A stretch of DNA of 64,000 bases from Microbacterium indicum DSM 19969 (GCF_000422385.1 NZ_AULR01000002.1:1-64000); one strand, 5' to 3'. Shown: positions 27,062 to 41,027, counted from the stretch's first letter. A program made the numbers and translations. The notes: generated from the sequence alone by a model not told the origin.

Positions 27062-27832
27062 ATGGCGACGATCGATCTCAACTCAGACCTCGGAGAGAAC
27101 ACCCCCGATCGCGTGGTGGCCGACGACGCGGCGATGCTGCGGATCGTCACGAGCGCCAACGTCGCGTGCGGGTTCCACGCGGGGAGCCCCGAGGGGATCC
27201 GCGAGACGCTCGACGCGGCCGTCGCGAACGGCGTGACGATCGGGGCGCACCCCGGCTACCGCGACTATGAGAACTTCGGCCGCACGGCCGTCGAGATCGA
27301 CTCCGCGACGCTCCAGGCGCACGTCGAGTACCAGCTCGGCGCGCTGCTGGGGCTCGCGTCGTCGGTCGGCGGCGCCGTGCGGTACGTCAAGCCGCACGGC
27401 GCGCTGTACAACACGATCGCCCGCGACGAGCGCCAGGCGCGCGACGTCGTCGCGGCGATCCGCGCGATCGATCCGTCGCTCGTCATGCTCGGCCTCGCGG
27501 GCGGCGCGGCGATCGGCGTCGCGGAGGCGGCCGGTCTCGCGACGGCGGCCGAGGCCTTCGCCGACCGCGCCTACACGCCGGCGGGTGAGCTCGTCTCGCG
27601 CACCGAGCCGGGCTCGGTCCTGCACGACGCCGGATCGGTCGCCGCGCGGATGCTGCGCCTCGCGCGCGAGGGCGTCGTCGAGGCGATCGACGGATCCGAC
27701 GTCGCCGTCCGCGCCGACTCGATCTGCGTGCACGGAGACAGCGCGGGAGCCATCGCGATGGCGGCCGCGACGCGCGAGCTGCTCGAGAGCGAGGGCATCG
27801 AGATCGCGCCGTTCGCGGGAGCGGCGCTGTGA
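27062..27832 (+). CDS. pxpA: 5-oxoprolinase subunit PxpA (LamB/YcsF family)
   Basis: 256 residues, the standard length. Signature [10 protein letters not shown] at the N-terminus, [29 protein letters not shown] and SICVHGDS are all present. PxpA with PxpB and PxpC cleaves 5-oxoproline (pyroglutamate) to glutamate with ATP. It begins 3 bases after the transporter stop, and its end overlaps the GTG of the next gene (GTGA at 27829-27832). Confidence 0.93.
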   Translation: MATIDLNSDLGENTPDRVVADDAAMLRIVTSANVACGFHAGSPEGIRETLDAAVANGVTIGAHPGYRDYENFGRTAVEIDSATLQAHVEYQLGALLGLASSVGGAVRYVKPHGALYNTIARDERQARDVVAAIRAIDPSLVMLGLAGGAAIGVAEAAGLATAAEAFADRAYTPAGELVSRTEPGSVLHDAGSVAARMLRLAREGVVEAIDGSDVAVRADSICVHGDSAGAIAMAAATRELLESEGIEIAPFAGAAL

Positions 27833-28611
27833 CCGCCGTCGACGACGCGCGGGCGGCGCGGGCCGCCTACCGCGCGGGCCGCGTCGAGCCCACGAGCGGC
27901 GTCGCGCACGGTCTCGTGCAGGCGAACCTCATCTCGGTGCCGGCCGACTGGGCCTACGACGTGCTGCTGTTCGCGCAGCGCAACCCGAAGCCGTGCCCCG
28001 TCCTCGAAGTCCTCGACGCGGGCGCAGTGGAGTCGCGGCTCGCGCCGGGATCCGACCTGCGCACCGACATCCCCTCCTACCGGATCTGGCGCGACGGCGA
28101 GCTCGCGGAGGAGACCGTCGACGCGTCGTCGGCCTGGGAGGAGCACCCGGATCTCGTGTCGTTCCTCATCGGCTGCAGCTTCACGTTCGAGGCCGGCCTC
28201 GTCGACGCGGGGGTCCCGATCCGGCACCGCGAGCTCGGCCGCAACGTCCCCATGTACCGCACCTCCCGGGCATGCGAAGCGGCCGGGCGGCTGCGCGGCG
28301 AGACCGTCGTCTCGATGCGCCCCATCGCGGGCGACCGCGTCGCCGACGCCGTGCGGATCACGGGCCGCTACCCGGCCGTGCACGGCGCGCCGATCCACGT
28401 CGGCGACCCCGCGGCCCTCGGGATCGCCGACCTCGGGGCTCCCGACTTCGGCGACGCCCCCGAGATCCGCGACGGCGAGATCCCCGTGTTCTGGGCCTGC
28501 GGCGTCACCCCGCAGGCGGCGATCATGGCGTCGCGCCCGCCCTTCGCCCTGACGCACGCGCCGGGCCACATGTTCGTCACCGACGTTCCGGACGCGGAGT
28601 ACGCCGCGTGA
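27829..28611 (+). CDS. DUF1445 / putative hydro-lyase (YcsI-like)
   Basis: 260 residues, the usual length of the DUF1445 (D-glutamate cyclase-like/YcsI) family. Conserved blocks are [49 protein letters not shown] and [12 protein letters not shown]. The related mammalian DGLUCY C-terminal domain converts D-glutamate to 5-oxoproline, so a role in feeding or draining the 5-oxoproline pool is plausible, but this is inference. Translationally coupled to pxpA upstream and to pxpBC downstream (28608-28611). Confidence 0.85.
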   Translation: MTAVDDARAARAAYRAGRVEPTSGVAHGLVQANLISVPADWAYDVLLFAQRNPKPCPVLEVLDAGAVESRLAPGSDLRTDIPSYRIWRDGELAEETVDASSAWEEHPDLVSFLIGCSFTFEAGLVDAGVPIRHRELGRNVPMYRTSRACEAAGRLRGETVVSMRPIAGDRVADAVRITGRYPAVHGAPIHVGDPAALGIADLGAPDFGDAPEIRDGEIPVFWACGVTPQAAIMASRPPFALTHAPGHMFVTDVPDAEYAA

Positions 28612-30197
28612 GGCGGATCCTCCCCGCGTCCGACACGGCGCTCCTCGTCGAGGAAGCCGATCTCGAGGGCGCGATGCGGCTGCACGCGGCTCTCGAGGCG
28701 GCCGCTCTGCCGGGGGTCGCGGAGCTCGTGCCCGCCGCGCGCACGGTCCTCGTGCGCTTCGACCCGCGCGCCGTGTCGGCGGGAGTCCTGACGGAGCGGA
28801 TCGCCGTCCTCGCATCCGCCGACGCCGCGTCGGGCGCCGCGGGCTCGGTCGTGATCCCCGTCTCGTACGACGGCGAGGACCTGGGCGAGGTCGCGGGGAT
28901 CCTGGGCGTCACGCCCGACGAGCTCGTCGCGCGGCACCTCGCCGCGACCTGGCGTGTCGCCTTCACGGGCTTCGCGCCCGGCTTCGGATACCTCGCGGGC
29001 GACGACGCCCTGTTCGACGTGCCGCGGCGGCCGTCGCCGCGCCCGCGGATCCCGGCCGGGTCCGTGGCGCTCGCCGGCGCCTTCTCCGGCGTGTACCCCC
29101 GCGAGAGCCCGGGCGGCTGGCAGCTCATCGGGCGCACCGACGCCGTGATGTGGGACCTCGCACGGCCCGAGCCCGCGCTCCTCGCGCCCGGCACGACGGT
29201 GCGCTTCGAGCGCTCGCCGCGCGAGCGGATCCCGCTGAGCGATGCCGCCGCGACGACGGCTCCGGCGTCCGACTCCGCGAGTGATCCGCCCCGCCACGCC
29301 GTCGAGGTCGTGCGCCCCGGTCTGCAGCTCGTCATCGAGGACGGGGGGAGGCCGGGCCACGCCGCGCTCGGCGTCTCGGCGTCGGGCATCGCCGACCGCG
29401 GGGCCCTCCGCGACGCGAACCGCGCGGTCGGCAACGACGCGGGCGCCGCGGCGTTCGAGCTCGCGGGCGGCGGGGCCGTCCTGCGCTTCCGCGGGGACGG
29501 CGTGATCGCGCTCGCGGGTGCGCCGGCCCCCGCGTCGCTCGTCCGCGCGGACGGCGCCGCATACTCCGTGGGCGGCGGCGAACCCTCCGCCGTCGAGGAC
29601 GGCGACGAGCTGACGATCGGCCCCGCGACGAGCGGGCTGCGGGTCGTCGTCGCCGTACGCGGCGGGATCGACCTCGCCCCGGGCCTCGGCAGCCTCTCGA
29701 GCGACACCCTCGCGGGCCTCGGCGCGCTGGAGACGGGCGGGGATCCGCTGGCCGCCGGCGCCGTGATCCCGCTCCGCGGCCCGTCCGCGGCGCCCCGAGC
29801 CGTCGACCGCGTCGCGCCCCGCCCCGTCCCCGCGAGCGGGGACCTCGTCGAGCTGCGCGTCGTCCTCGGCCCGCGCGACGACTGGTTCACGCCGGCGGGC
29901 GTGAGGACCCTCCTGGAGCAGGAGTGGACCGTGACGCCGCGGTCGGACCGCGTCGGGATCCGCCTCGCGGGGGAGACGCCGCTCGAGCGCGCGACGCCGG
30001 GCGAGCTCCCGAGCGAGGGCGCCGTCACGGGCGCGATCCAGGTGCCGCCCGACGGGCAGCCCGTCCTGTTCCTTCCCGACCACCCGCTCACCGGCGGATA
30101 CCCCATTATCGGCGCCGTCGTGGACGCCGATCTCGACATCGCCGGGCAGCTGCCGCCCGGCGCGCGGATCCGGTTCCGCGCGACGACAGGAGACTGA
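28608..30197 (+). CDS. Fused 5-oxoprolinase subunits PxpB-PxpC (KipI-KipA)
   Basis: 529 residues. Residues 1 to about 215 are PxpB/KipI (CT_C_D, AHS1): [52 protein letters not shown]. Residues about 225-529 are PxpC/KipA (CT_A_B, AHS2): [42 protein letters not shown] and [19 protein letters not shown]. The two are separate genes in Bacillus and E. coli. Both folds are homologous to the carboxyltransferase region of urea carboxylase. GTG 28608 overlaps the previous stop; the biotin carboxylase gene follows after 1 base. Confidence 0.9.
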   Translation: MRRILPASDTALLVEEADLEGAMRLHAALEAAALPGVAELVPAARTVLVRFDPRAVSAGVLTERIAVLASADAASGAAGSVVIPVSYDGEDLGEVAGILGVTPDELVARHLAATWRVAFTGFAPGFGYLAGDDALFDVPRRPSPRPRIPAGSVALAGAFSGVYPRESPGGWQLIGRTDAVMWDLARPEPALLAPGTTVRFERSPRERIPLSDAAATTAPASDSASDPPRHAVEVVRPGLQLVIEDGGRPGHAALGVSASGIADRGALRDANRAVGNDAGAAAFELAGGGAVLRFRGDGVIALAGAPAPASLVRADGAAYSVGGGEPSAVEDGDELTIGPATSGLRVVVAVRGGIDLAPGLGSLSSDTLAGLGALETGGDPLAAGAVIPLRGPSAAPRAVDRVAPRPVPASGDLVELRVVLGPRDDWFTPAGVRTLLEQEWTVTPRSDRVGIRLAGETPLERATPGELPSEGAVTGAIQVPPDGQPVLFLPDHPLTGGYPIIGAVVDADLDIAGQLPPGARIRFRATTGD

Positions 30198-30198
30198 C

Positions 30199-31920
30199 AT
30201 GGACAAGGTGCTCATCGCGAACCGCGGGGAGATCGCGGTGCGGGTCGCGCGCGCTCTCGCGGAGGCCGGGATCGCGTCGGTCGCGGTCTACGCCGACCAG
30301 GACGCCGACGCGATGCACGTGCGCCTCGCCGACGAGGCGTACGCGCTCGGCGGGCGGACGCCGGCCGACACCTACCTGTCGATCGACAGCATCCTCGCCG
30401 CCGCCCGCGCCTCGGAGGCCGACGCCGTGCACCCCGGCTACGGCTTCCTCTCCGAGAGCGCCGACTTCGCCCGCGCCGTCGAGTCGGCTGGGCTCGTCTG
30501 GATCGGCCCCACACCCGCGACGATCGAGGCGCTCGGCGACAAGATCACGGCACGGCGGATCGCGGCCCGCGTGGGCGCGCCGCTCGTCGCCGGCACGGCC
30601 GAGCCCCTGCAGGAGGCGGACGAGGCCGTCGCGTTCGCGCGCGAGCACGGGCTCCCGATCGTCATCAAGGCGGCGTTCGGGGGAGGAGGCCGCGGGCTCA
30701 AGGTCGCCCGCACGATCGAGGAGGTCCCCGGGGCCTTCGAATCGGCGGCGAGCGAGGCGATCGCGGCGTTCGGCCGCGGCGAGTGCTTCGTCGAGCGCTT
30801 CCTCGACCGGCCGCGCCACATCGAGGCGCAGGTGCTCGGCGACGGGCGCGGCGGGGTCGTCGTGGTCGGCGACCGCGACTGCACGCTGCAGCGCCGCAAC
30901 CAGAAGCTCGTCGAGGAGGCGCCGGCGCCGGGCCTCACGGACGAGCAGCGCGAACGGATCCACGCGGCGGCGCGCGACGTCTGCGCCGCCGTCGACTACC
31001 GCGGGGCGGGCACGGTCGAGTTCCTCATGGGCGAGGACGGTTCGATCTCCTTCCTCGAGGTCAACACGCGCCTGCAGGTCGAGCACCCCGTCACCGAGGC
31101 GGTGACGGGCGTCGACCTCGTACGCGAGCAGCTGCGGATCGCCGCCGGCGACGGGCCGTCGTTCACGGAGACGCCCGCGCCGCAGGGACACGCGATCGAG
31201 ATGCGTATCAACGCCGAGGACCCGGGGCGCGGATTCCTCCCGAGCCCCGGAGTCGTCTCGGGGCTGCGGATCCCCGCGGGCGCCGGGGTGCGCTGGGACG
31301 CCGGGATCGAGCAGGGCGACGCCGTCCAGGCCGCTTTCGACTCGATGATCGCGAAGCTCATCGTCAGCGCGCCGAGCCGCGACGCCGCGCTCGTCCGCGC
31401 CGGCCGCGCCCTGCGCGAGCTCGCGGTCGAGGGCGTCGCGACCGTCGCGCCGTTCGCGCGCGAGCTCATCGCCGATCCCGCGTTCTCGACCGCGGGCTTC
31501 GCGGTCCACACGCAGTGGATCGAGTCCGACCTCATGCCGCGGCTCGAGCCGCAGCGCCGGGCGGATCCCGCGCCCGACGCCGAGCTGCGGCGGTTCGCGA
31601 TCGAGGTCGACGGGCGGCGCGTCGAGGTCGGGGTGCCCGCGGCGATCCTCGCGGGCCTCGCGACGGCGCCCGTTCCTGCAGACGCGCCCGACGCCCCGGC
31701 CCCCGACGCGCTGGAGGCGCCCGTTCCGGGTGCGCTCGTGCGCTGGCTCGTCGACGACGGCGCCTCCGTCGACGCGGGCGAGGACGTCGCGGTGATCGAC
31801 GCGATGAAGATGGAGACGCGCGTCGCCGCCCACCGAGCGGGCACGCTGCGCCGCGGGGTCGAGGTCGGGCAGGACGTCGCGATCGGATCCGAGATCGCGA
31901 GGATCACGGATCCGGCGTGA
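30199..31920 (+). CDS. Biotin carboxylase with C-terminal biotin carrier domain
   Basis: 573 residues. N-terminal biotin-carboxylase domain (VLIANRGEIAVRVARAL; ATP-grasp loop KAAFGGGGRGLKV; active-site FLEVNTRLQVEHPVTE) to about residue 445; a short linker; a biotinyl domain at about 505-573 with the lysine in IDAMKMETRV. This is the layout of acyl-CoA carboxylase alpha chains, but no carboxyltransferase beta chain adjoins it; instead it is the last gene of the pxp operon, one base after the KipI-KipA fusion. Together the two proteins contain all domains of urea carboxylase (BC, CT-like, BCCP). The substrate may therefore be a lactam or amide such as 5-oxoproline; acyl-CoA carboxylation is the alternative. 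Confidence 0.88.
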   Translation: MDKVLIANRGEIAVRVARALAEAGIASVAVYADQDADAMHVRLADEAYALGGRTPADTYLSIDSILAAARASEADAVHPGYGFLSESADFARAVESAGLVWIGPTPATIEALGDKITARRIAARVGAPLVAGTAEPLQEADEAVAFAREHGLPIVIKAAFGGGGRGLKVARTIEEVPGAFESAASEAIAAFGRGECFVERFLDRPRHIEAQVLGDGRGGVVVVGDRDCTLQRRNQKLVEEAPAPGLTDEQRERIHAAARDVCAAVDYRGAGTVEFLMGEDGSISFLEVNTRLQVEHPVTEAVTGVDLVREQLRIAAGDGPSFTETPAPQGHAIEMRINAEDPGRGFLPSPGVVSGLRIPAGAGVRWDAGIEQGDAVQAAFDSMIAKLIVSAPSRDAALVRAGRALRELAVEGVATVAPFARELIADPAFSTAGFAVHTQWIESDLMPRLEPQRRADPAPDAELRRFAIEVDGRRVEVGVPAAILAGLATAPVPADAPDAPAPDALEAPVPGALVRWLVDDGASVDAGEDVAVIDAMKMETRVAAHRAGTLRRGVEVGQDVAIGSEIARITDPA

Positions 31921-31932
31921 TCGCCTCGTGTG

Positions 31933-31948
31933 TCGGAGATCTGTTCTA
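31933..31948. promoter_or_regulatory. Candidate LexA (SOS) box of uvrB
   Basis: TCGGAG-ATCT-GTTCTA matches the actinobacterial TCGAAC-N4-GTTCGA consensus at 9 of 12 positions and overlaps the -10 element TAACGT (31947-31952). Confidence 0.45.
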
Positions 31949-31958
31949 ACGTTGGAGT

Positions 31959-34046
31959 ATGCAAGCGACGCGCAGCGTGAGGCCCTTCGAGGTCATCAGC
32001 GAGTACACCCCGTCGGGTGATCAGCCGAAGGCGATCGCCGAGCTCGCCCAGCGCATCAACGCGGGCGAGACCGACGTCGTCCTGCTGGGCGCGACCGGAA
32101 CCGGCAAATCGGCGACGACGGCCTGGCTCATCGAGCAGATCCAGCGGCCGACGCTCGTCCTCGCGCACAACAAGACGCTCGCGGCGCAGCTCGCGAACGA
32201 GTTCCGCGACCTCATGCCGAACAACGCCGTCGAGTACTTCGTCTCCTACTACGACTACTACCAGCCCGAGGCGTACGTACCGCAGACCGATACCTTCATC
32301 GAGAAGGACTCGTCGATCAACGCCGAGGTCGAGCGCCTGCGTCACTCGACGACGAACTCGCTCCTCAGCCGGCGCGACGTCGTCGTGGTGAGCACCGTGT
32401 CGTGCATCTACGGCCTCGGCTCGCCCGAGGAGTACCTGCGCTCGCTCGTCGCGCTGCAGGTGGGGGAGCGCTACGACCGCGACGCGCTGATCCGTCAGTT
32501 CATCGCCATGCAGTACAACCGCAACGACGTCGACTTCTCGCGCGGCAACTTCCGGGTCCGCGGCGACACGATCGAGATCATCCCCGTCTACGAGGAGAAC
32601 GCGATCCGCATCGAGCTGTTCGGCGACGAGATCGAGGCGATCAAGAAGCTGCACCCGCTCACGGGCGACGTCATCGAGAACATGGACGCCGTCGCGGTCT
32701 TCCCGGCGACGCACTACGCCGCGGGCACCGACACCGTGGCTCGGGCGATCAAGACGATCGAGGTCGAGCTCGCGCAGCGGCTCGAGGAGCTCGAGTCGCA
32801 GGGCAAGCTCCTCGAGGCCCAGCGCCTGCGCATGCGCACGACCTTCGACCTCGAGATGCTGCAGCAGATCGGGTTCTGCTCGGGCATCGAGAACTACTCA
32901 CGCCACCTCGACGGCCGCGAGGCGGGCGAGCCCCCGCACACGCTGCTCGACTTCTTCCCCGACGACTTCGTCATCGTGATCGACGAATCGCACGTGACGG
33001 TTCCGCAGATCGGCGCGATGTACGAGGGCGACGCGTCGCGCAAGCGCACGCTCGTCGACCACGGCTTCCGGCTGCCGAGCGCCCTCGACAACAGGCCGCT
33101 GCGCTTCGACGAGTTCAAGGAGCGCATCGGCCAGGCGGTGTACCTCTCGGCGACGCCGGGCAAGTACGAGATGGGCATCGCCGACGGCGTCGTCGAGCAG
33201 ATCATCCGCCCGACGGGCCTCGTCGACCCGCAGATCGTCGTCAAGCCGTCGAAGGGCCAGATCGACGACCTGCTCGAGCAGATCCGCATCCGCGCCGAGA
33301 AGGACGAGCGCGTGCTCGTCACGACGCTCACGAAGAAGATGGCTGAGGAGCTGACCGACTTCTTCGAGGAGAACGGCGTGCGCGTGCGCTACCTGCACAG
33401 CGACGTCGACACCCTGCGCCGCGTCGAGCTCCTCACCGAGCTGCGTCAGGGCGTCTACGACGTGCTCGTCGGCATCAACCTCCTGCGCGAGGGCCTCGAC
33501 CTTCCCGAGGTGTCGCTCGTCGCGATCCTCGACGCCGACAAGGAGGGCTTCCTCCGCAGCGAGACCTCGCTGATCCAGACGATCGGCCGCGCCGCCCGCA
33601 ACGTGTCGGGCGAGGTGCACATGTACGCCGACGTCATGACCGACTCGATGAAGCGCGCCCTCAGCGAGACCGACAGGCGCCGCGAGATCCAAATGGCGTA
33701 CAACCGCGAGCACGGGATCGACCCGCAGCCGCTGCGCAAGCGCATCGCCGACATCACCGACTCGATCGTGCGCGAGGAGGCCGACACGGCCGAGCTGCTC
33801 GGCAAGCGCAAGAAGGATCCGCGCGTCAAGGACGGCGGACGCGGGCGCGGCGTGCCGGCCATCCGGCCGCGCGAGGGCATCGCGGCCGAGGGAGCCGAGC
33901 AGCTCGAGGCGACGATCGCCGACCTCTCGCAGCAGATGCTGCAGGCGGCGGAGGAGCTGAAGTTCGAGCTCGCGGCCCGCCTCCGCGACGAGGTCTCCGA
34001 TCTCAAATACGAGCTGCGCCAGATGGAGAAGGCGGGCCACGCCTGA
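31959..34046 (+). CDS. uvrB: UvrABC system protein B (excinuclease helicase subunit)
   Basis: 695 residues. Walker A GATGTGKS (44-51), the beta-hairpin region [21 protein letters not shown], helicase motif VI region ([11 protein letters not shown]) and a C-terminal UVR motif ([20 protein letters not shown]) that contacts UvrC are all present. It verifies damage in nucleotide excision repair. ATG 31959 stands 6 bases after TAACGT (31947-31952), pointing to a leaderless transcript. A LexA-like box overlaps this promoter. Confidence 0.97.
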   Translation: MQATRSVRPFEVISEYTPSGDQPKAIAELAQRINAGETDVVLLGATGTGKSATTAWLIEQIQRPTLVLAHNKTLAAQLANEFRDLMPNNAVEYFVSYYDYYQPEAYVPQTDTFIEKDSSINAEVERLRHSTTNSLLSRRDVVVVSTVSCIYGLGSPEEYLRSLVALQVGERYDRDALIRQFIAMQYNRNDVDFSRGNFRVRGDTIEIIPVYEENAIRIELFGDEIEAIKKLHPLTGDVIENMDAVAVFPATHYAAGTDTVARAIKTIEVELAQRLEELESQGKLLEAQRLRMRTTFDLEMLQQIGFCSGIENYSRHLDGREAGEPPHTLLDFFPDDFVIVIDESHVTVPQIGAMYEGDASRKRTLVDHGFRLPSALDNRPLRFDEFKERIGQAVYLSATPGKYEMGIADGVVEQIIRPTGLVDPQIVVKPSKGQIDDLLEQIRIRAEKDERVLVTTLTKKMAEELTDFFEENGVRVRYLHSDVDTLRRVELLTELRQGVYDVLVGINLLREGLDLPEVSLVAILDADKEGFLRSETSLIQTIGRAARNVSGEVHMYADVMTDSMKRALSETDRRREIQMAYNREHGIDPQPLRKRIADITDSIVREEADTAELLGKRKKDPRVKDGGRGRGVPAIRPREGIAAEGAEQLEATIADLSQQMLQAAEELKFELAARLRDEVSDLKYELRQMEKAGHA

Positions 34047-34088
34047 CCGACGGGCGGTGAGTGCGGGGCGACGCGGCGAGAAAACCTA

Positions 34089-34104
34089 TCGAACAAAGGT
34101 CCAC
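34089..34104. promoter_or_regulatory. Candidate LexA (SOS) box of uvrA
   Basis: TCGAAC-AAAG-GTCCAC: perfect left half-site and a weak right half (9 of 12 in total), lying over the expected -35 region of the uvrA promoter, whose -10 is TAGACT (34122-34127). Confidence 0.45.
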
Positions 34105-34133
34105 ATGTCGGCGATCCCGCCTAGACTTGTGAC

Positions 34134-37040
<2,907 letters not shown>

Positions 37041-37042
37041 CC

Positions 37043-38980
37043 ATGGCCGACGTCCTGCCCTACAAGCCGAAGCCCGGCGAGATCCCCACCGACCCCGGCG
37101 TCTACCGATTCCGCGACGCCGAGGGGCGGATCCTCTACGTCGGCAAGGCGAAGAACCTGCGCCAGCGGCTCTCGAACTACTTCGCGCCGCTGCACACGCT
37201 GCACGAGCGCACGCGCCGCATGGTGACGACGGCGGCGAGCGTCGAGTGGACGGTCGTCCCGACCGACGTCGACTCGCTGCAGCTCGAGTATCAGTGGATC
37301 AAGCAGTTCAGCCCGCCCTTCAACGTGCGGCTCAAGGACGACAAGTCGTACCCGTTCATGGCGATCACGCTCGCCGACGAGGCGCCGCGGGTGATCGTGA
37401 CGCGCAACGCGAAGATCCGCGGCGCGAAGTACTTCGGCCCGTACCCCAAGGTCTGGGCGGTGCGCGACACGATCGAGCTCATGATCAAGGTGTTCCCGAT
37501 CCGCACCTGCAGCGACGCCTCGTACAAGCGAGCGATGGCGACGGGCAAGCCCTGCTTCCCGAGCCAGATCGGCCGGTGCGGCGGTCCGTGCTCGCACCGG
37601 GTCACGATTGCCGAGCACCGCGCCGTCGTCGACGACTTCATCGCGTTCATGCAGGGCGGCGACGAGCGCTTCACGCGTGAGCTCACCCGCCGCATGAAGG
37701 CGGCCGCGGCCGCGATGGACTACGAGCTCGCGGCGCAGCTGCGCGACAAGCTCGAGTCGCTCGACGCGGTGCTCAACAAGAGCGCCCTCGTCCTCCCGAA
37801 CGACGTCGACGCCGATCTGTTCGGCATCGCCGACGACGAGCTCGCCGCCGCCGTGCACCACTTCGTGATCCGCGGAGGGCGCGTGCGCGGAGTCCAGTCG
37901 ACGACGGTCGACAAGGAGCTCGACATGACCCGCGGCGAGCTCGTCGACCAGGTGCTCCAGCGGGCCTACGCCGACGCTCCCGACGACGATCTCCCGCGCC
38001 GGATCCTCGTGAGCGAGCTGCCCGCCTCGCACGACGAGTTCGAGCAGCTTCTCGGGGAGCGGCGCGGCACCCGGGTCGAGATCCAGGTGGCGCAGCGTGG
38101 CCAGCGCGCCGAGCTCATGCGCAACGCCGAGCTCAACGCGATGCAGGCGCTCGTCCGGTACAAGACCCGTCGCACGGCCGACTTCGCGTCGCGGTCCGAG
38201 GCTCTCGCCGACCTGCAGAACGCCCTCGGCATGGACGAGGCGCCCCTGCGCATCGAGTGCTACGACATCTCGCACCTGCAGGGCACCAACGTCGTCGGCT
38301 CGATGGTCGTGTTCGAGGACGGGCTGCCGCGCAAAGACCAGTACCGCTCGTTCTCGATCGCGCAGACGACCGACGACACCGACAGCATGAACCAGGTCCT
38401 CATGCGGCGCCTCGCGCGGCTCGACGACCCCTCCGAGCAGGTGCCCGACGCGGCCGAGATCGCCACGGGCGACGGTGAGGCCGTCGTGACCTCGGGGCCC
38501 ACGAAGAGGCGCTTCTCGTACCCGCCCCAGCTCCTCCTCGTCGACGGCGGACTGCCGCAGGTCAACGCGGCGCAGCGGGCGCTCGAGGCGGCAGGCCACA
38601 CCGAGATCGCGCTCGCGGGCATCGCGAAGCGCCTCGAGGAGCTGTGGCTGCCGGGGGAGGACTTCCCCGTGATCCTGCCGCGCACGTCCGAGGCCCTCTA
38701 CCTCGTGCAGCGCCTGCGCGACGAGGCGCACCGCTTCGCGATCACGCACCAGCGCAAGCGCCGCCGTCGCGACATCCACACGGTCCTGAGCGAGGTCCCG
38801 GGGCTCGGCGCGGCGCGGATCAAGGCGCTCCTGCGCCACTTCGGATCCGTCGCGGCCCTGCGCGACGCGACGGCCGAGCAGATCGAGGAGCTGCCGGGCA
38901 TCGGCCCGAAGCTGGCCGCGTCGGTCGTGGCCTTCCTCGCGGCAGACGCGGGCAATGAGCCGGAAACGACCAACGGATAG
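37043..38980 (+). CDS. uvrC: UvrABC system protein C (excinuclease nuclease subunit)
   Basis: 645 residues. GIY-YIG nuclease domain ([26 protein letters not shown]) for the 3' incision, UVR domain ([16 protein letters not shown]) that binds UvrB, RNase H-like domain ([31 protein letters not shown]) for the 5' incision, and a C-terminal helix-hairpin-helix pair ([32 protein letters not shown]). ATG 37043 lies 2 bases after the uvrA stop. Its stop codon TAG also forms the first bases of the -10 element of rapZ. Confidence 0.96.
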   Translation: MADVLPYKPKPGEIPTDPGVYRFRDAEGRILYVGKAKNLRQRLSNYFAPLHTLHERTRRMVTTAASVEWTVVPTDVDSLQLEYQWIKQFSPPFNVRLKDDKSYPFMAITLADEAPRVIVTRNAKIRGAKYFGPYPKVWAVRDTIELMIKVFPIRTCSDASYKRAMATGKPCFPSQIGRCGGPCSHRVTIAEHRAVVDDFIAFMQGGDERFTRELTRRMKAAAAAMDYELAAQLRDKLESLDAVLNKSALVLPNDVDADLFGIADDELAAAVHHFVIRGGRVRGVQSTTVDKELDMTRGELVDQVLQRAYADAPDDDLPRRILVSELPASHDEFEQLLGERRGTRVEIQVAQRGQRAELMRNAELNAMQALVRYKTRRTADFASRSEALADLQNALGMDEAPLRIECYDISHLQGTNVVGSMVVFEDGLPRKDQYRSFSIAQTTDDTDSMNQVLMRRLARLDDPSEQVPDAAEIATGDGEAVVTSGPTKRRFSYPPQLLLVDGGLPQVNAAQRALEAAGHTEIALAGIAKRLEELWLPGEDFPVILPRTSEALYLVQRLRDEAHRFAITHQRKRRRRDIHTVLSEVPGLGAARIKALLRHFGSVAALRDATAEQIEELPGIGPKLAASVVAFLAADAGNEPETTNG

Positions 38981-38990
38981 GCTGGAATCG

Positions 38991-39860
38991 GTGAGCGAGC
39001 AACGCGGAGAGGTCCTGATCGTCACCGGCATGTCGGGTGCCGGTCGGTCGACGGTCGGCAACGCTCTCGAGGATCACGGGTGGTACGTCGTCGACAACCT
39101 CCCGCCGCAGATGCTCGTGCCCCTCCTCGACCTCGCGGGGCGCGTCGACCAGCAGCTGCCGCGCGTGGCAGCCGTCGTCGACGTCCGCGGCGGCGACCGC
39201 TTCGCCGAGCTGCCTGCCACGGCGCAGCAGCTGCGCGACGCGAACAACCTGCGGATCCTCTTCCTCGACGCGAGCGACGCCGCGCTCGTGCGCCGCTACG
39301 AGCAGGTCCGCCGCCCGCACCCGCTGCAGGGCGACGGCACGCTGCTCGACGGGATCCGCGAGGAGCGCCGGCAGACCGAGTCGATCCGCGAGCGGGCCGA
39401 CGTCGTCGTCGACACGACGAACCTCAACATCCACCAGCTCGCGAGCCGCGTCGCCGACCTCTTCGCCGACGACGGCGCGCCCCGGCACCGCGCCACCATC
39501 ATGAGCTTCGGCTTCAAGTACGGGCTTCCGGCCGACGCCGATCTCGTCGCCGACATGCGCTTCCTGCCGAACCCGTTCTGGAACGACGACCTGCGGAACC
39601 TCACGGGAGAGGACGAGGCCGTCAGCGCGTTCGTCCTCGAGCAGGAGGGCGCGACCGAGTTCCTCGACGCGTACGCGGCGGCGCTGCGCCCTGTCATCGA
39701 GGGCTACCAGCGCGAGAACAAGAGCCACTCGACGATCGCGATCGGGTGCACGGGCGGCAAGCACCGTTCGGTCGCGATGTCGATCGCGCTGGCCCGTCTG
39801 CTGGACGGGACGCCGGGCGTGCAGGTGCGCGTGCGGCACCGCGATCTCGGGCGCGAATAA
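38991..39860 (+). CDS. rapZ: RapZ-family nucleotide-binding protein
   Basis: 289 residues. P-loop GMSGAGRST (13-21) with Arg in place of the usual Lys, as is normal for actinobacterial members; DNLPPQM; the C-terminal domain contains [23 protein letters not shown] and CTGGKHRSV. In E. coli RapZ is an RNase E adaptor for GlmZ; the actinobacterial role is not established. GTG 38991 lies 7 bases after TAGGCT (38978-38983), so a leaderless start is likely. The conserved partner yvcK, often between rapZ and whiA in actinobacteria, is not here. Confidence 0.9.
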   Translation: MSEQRGEVLIVTGMSGAGRSTVGNALEDHGWYVVDNLPPQMLVPLLDLAGRVDQQLPRVAAVVDVRGGDRFAELPATAQQLRDANNLRILFLDASDAALVRRYEQVRRPHPLQGDGTLLDGIREERRQTESIRERADVVVDTTNLNIHQLASRVADLFADDGAPRHRATIMSFGFKYGLPADADLVADMRFLPNPFWNDDLRNLTGEDEAVSAFVLEQEGATEFLDAYAAALRPVIEGYQRENKSHSTIAIGCTGGKHRSVAMSIALARLLDGTPGVQVRVRHRDLGRE

Positions 39861-40006
39861 GGCATCAAGCTGGGAGCGATCGCGCCCGATCCGGTTATAT
39901 CCCGGGGCGCTGGGAGTTCCACCATGCCACCGCGACACGCCGGACGATAGGCTGGATCCCCCGCTCCCGAGGGGAGCGTTTCCGACGTTCCCGAGTGAGG
40001 AGACCC

Positions 40007-40984
40007 GTGGCACTGACCGCCGATGTGAAGGCTGAACTGATCGCTGTGCGCGACCCGCGACCGACGGTCCGCGTGGCTGAGACGACCGCTCTTCTGCGGT
40101 TCGCCGGCGGGCTGCATTCGATCGCCGGACACGTGGCGGTGGAGGCCGAGGTCGACGACCGCAGCCTCGCGATCCGCACCGCGCGCGACATCGCCGAGAT
40201 CTACGGCGTGCGCCCCGAGCTCGCCCACATCCAGGCGTCGGGCGCCCGCGAGGGCGAGCGCTTCGCCGTGCGCGTCGTCAAGGGCGGCGAGACCCTCGCT
40301 CGCCAGACGGGTCTCCTCGACATGCGCCGCCGCCCCGTGCGGGGCCTCCCGAACCGCCTGACGACGGGCAACAGCGACGACCTCGCCGCCATCTGGCGCG
40401 GCGCGTTCCTCGCCGCGGGCACGCTGTCCGAGCCGGGCCGCTCCGCGTCGCTCGAGGTCGCCTGCCCGTCGGGCGAGGCCGGCATGGCGCTCGTCGGCGC
40501 CGCGGGCCGCATCGGCATCGCCGCGAAGTCGCGCGAGGTGCGCGGCGTCCCGCGCGTCGTGATCCGCGACTCCGACGCGATCCGCGCCATGCTCCAGGCG
40601 ATGGGCGCCCAGAAGACCGCCGAGGCGTGGGACGCGATGCGCCAGCGCCGGGAGGTCCGCGCCGGCGTCAACCGCCTCGTGAACTTCGACGACGCGAACC
40701 TCCGCCGCTCCGCGCAGGCGGCCGTCGCGGCCTGCGCCCGCGTCGAGCGCGCGCTCGAGATCCTGGGCGACGGCGTGCCCGCCCACCTCAAGCAGGCGGG
40801 CGACCTGCGCCTCGCGCACCGCGACGCGAGCCTCGACGAGCTCGGCCACCACGCCGACCCGCCGCTCACGAAGGACGCCGTCGCGGGCCGGATCCGTCGT
40901 CTCCTCGCGATGGCCGACAAGAAGGCCGCGACCGACGGGATCCCGGGCACCGAGGCGGCCGTCCCCGCCACCGAGAACGCCTGA
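40007..40984 (+). CDS. whiA: DNA-binding regulator WhiA
   Basis: 325 residues, typical length. An N-terminal LAGLIDADG-homing-endonuclease-like fold ([10 protein letters not shown]...[27 protein letters not shown]) is joined to a C-terminal helix-turn-helix domain ([26 protein letters not shown]). In Streptomyces it controls sporulation with WhiB; in non-sporulating relatives it is linked to cell division. GTG 40007 has GTGAGGAG upstream, while TAGGCT near 39948 may be its own -10, giving a leader of about 50 bases. Confidence 0.95.
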   Translation: MALTADVKAELIAVRDPRPTVRVAETTALLRFAGGLHSIAGHVAVEAEVDDRSLAIRTARDIAEIYGVRPELAHIQASGAREGERFAVRVVKGGETLARQTGLLDMRRRPVRGLPNRLTTGNSDDLAAIWRGAFLAAGTLSEPGRSASLEVACPSGEAGMALVGAAGRIGIAAKSREVRGVPRVVIRDSDAIRAMLQAMGAQKTAEAWDAMRQRREVRAGVNRLVNFDDANLRRSAQAAVAACARVERALEILGDGVPAHLKQAGDLRLAHRDASLDELGHHADPPLTKDAVAGRIRRLLAMADKKAATDGIPGTEAAVPATENA

Positions 40985-41021
40985 CTCCGACGGCACGTGC
41001 CGCGGGGCCCTCGCTCATCAC

Positions 41022-41027
41022 TAGGAT
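41022..41027 (+). promoter_or_regulatory. Probable -10 element of gap
   Basis: TAGGAT, 92 bases before the gap start; no clear -35. It implies a leader of about 85 bases for the gap transcript. Confidence 0.35.

Noticed and set aside
41005..41021. Separate small gene between whiA and gap
   Set aside because: Only short frames without start signals; the region holds a probable gap promoter.
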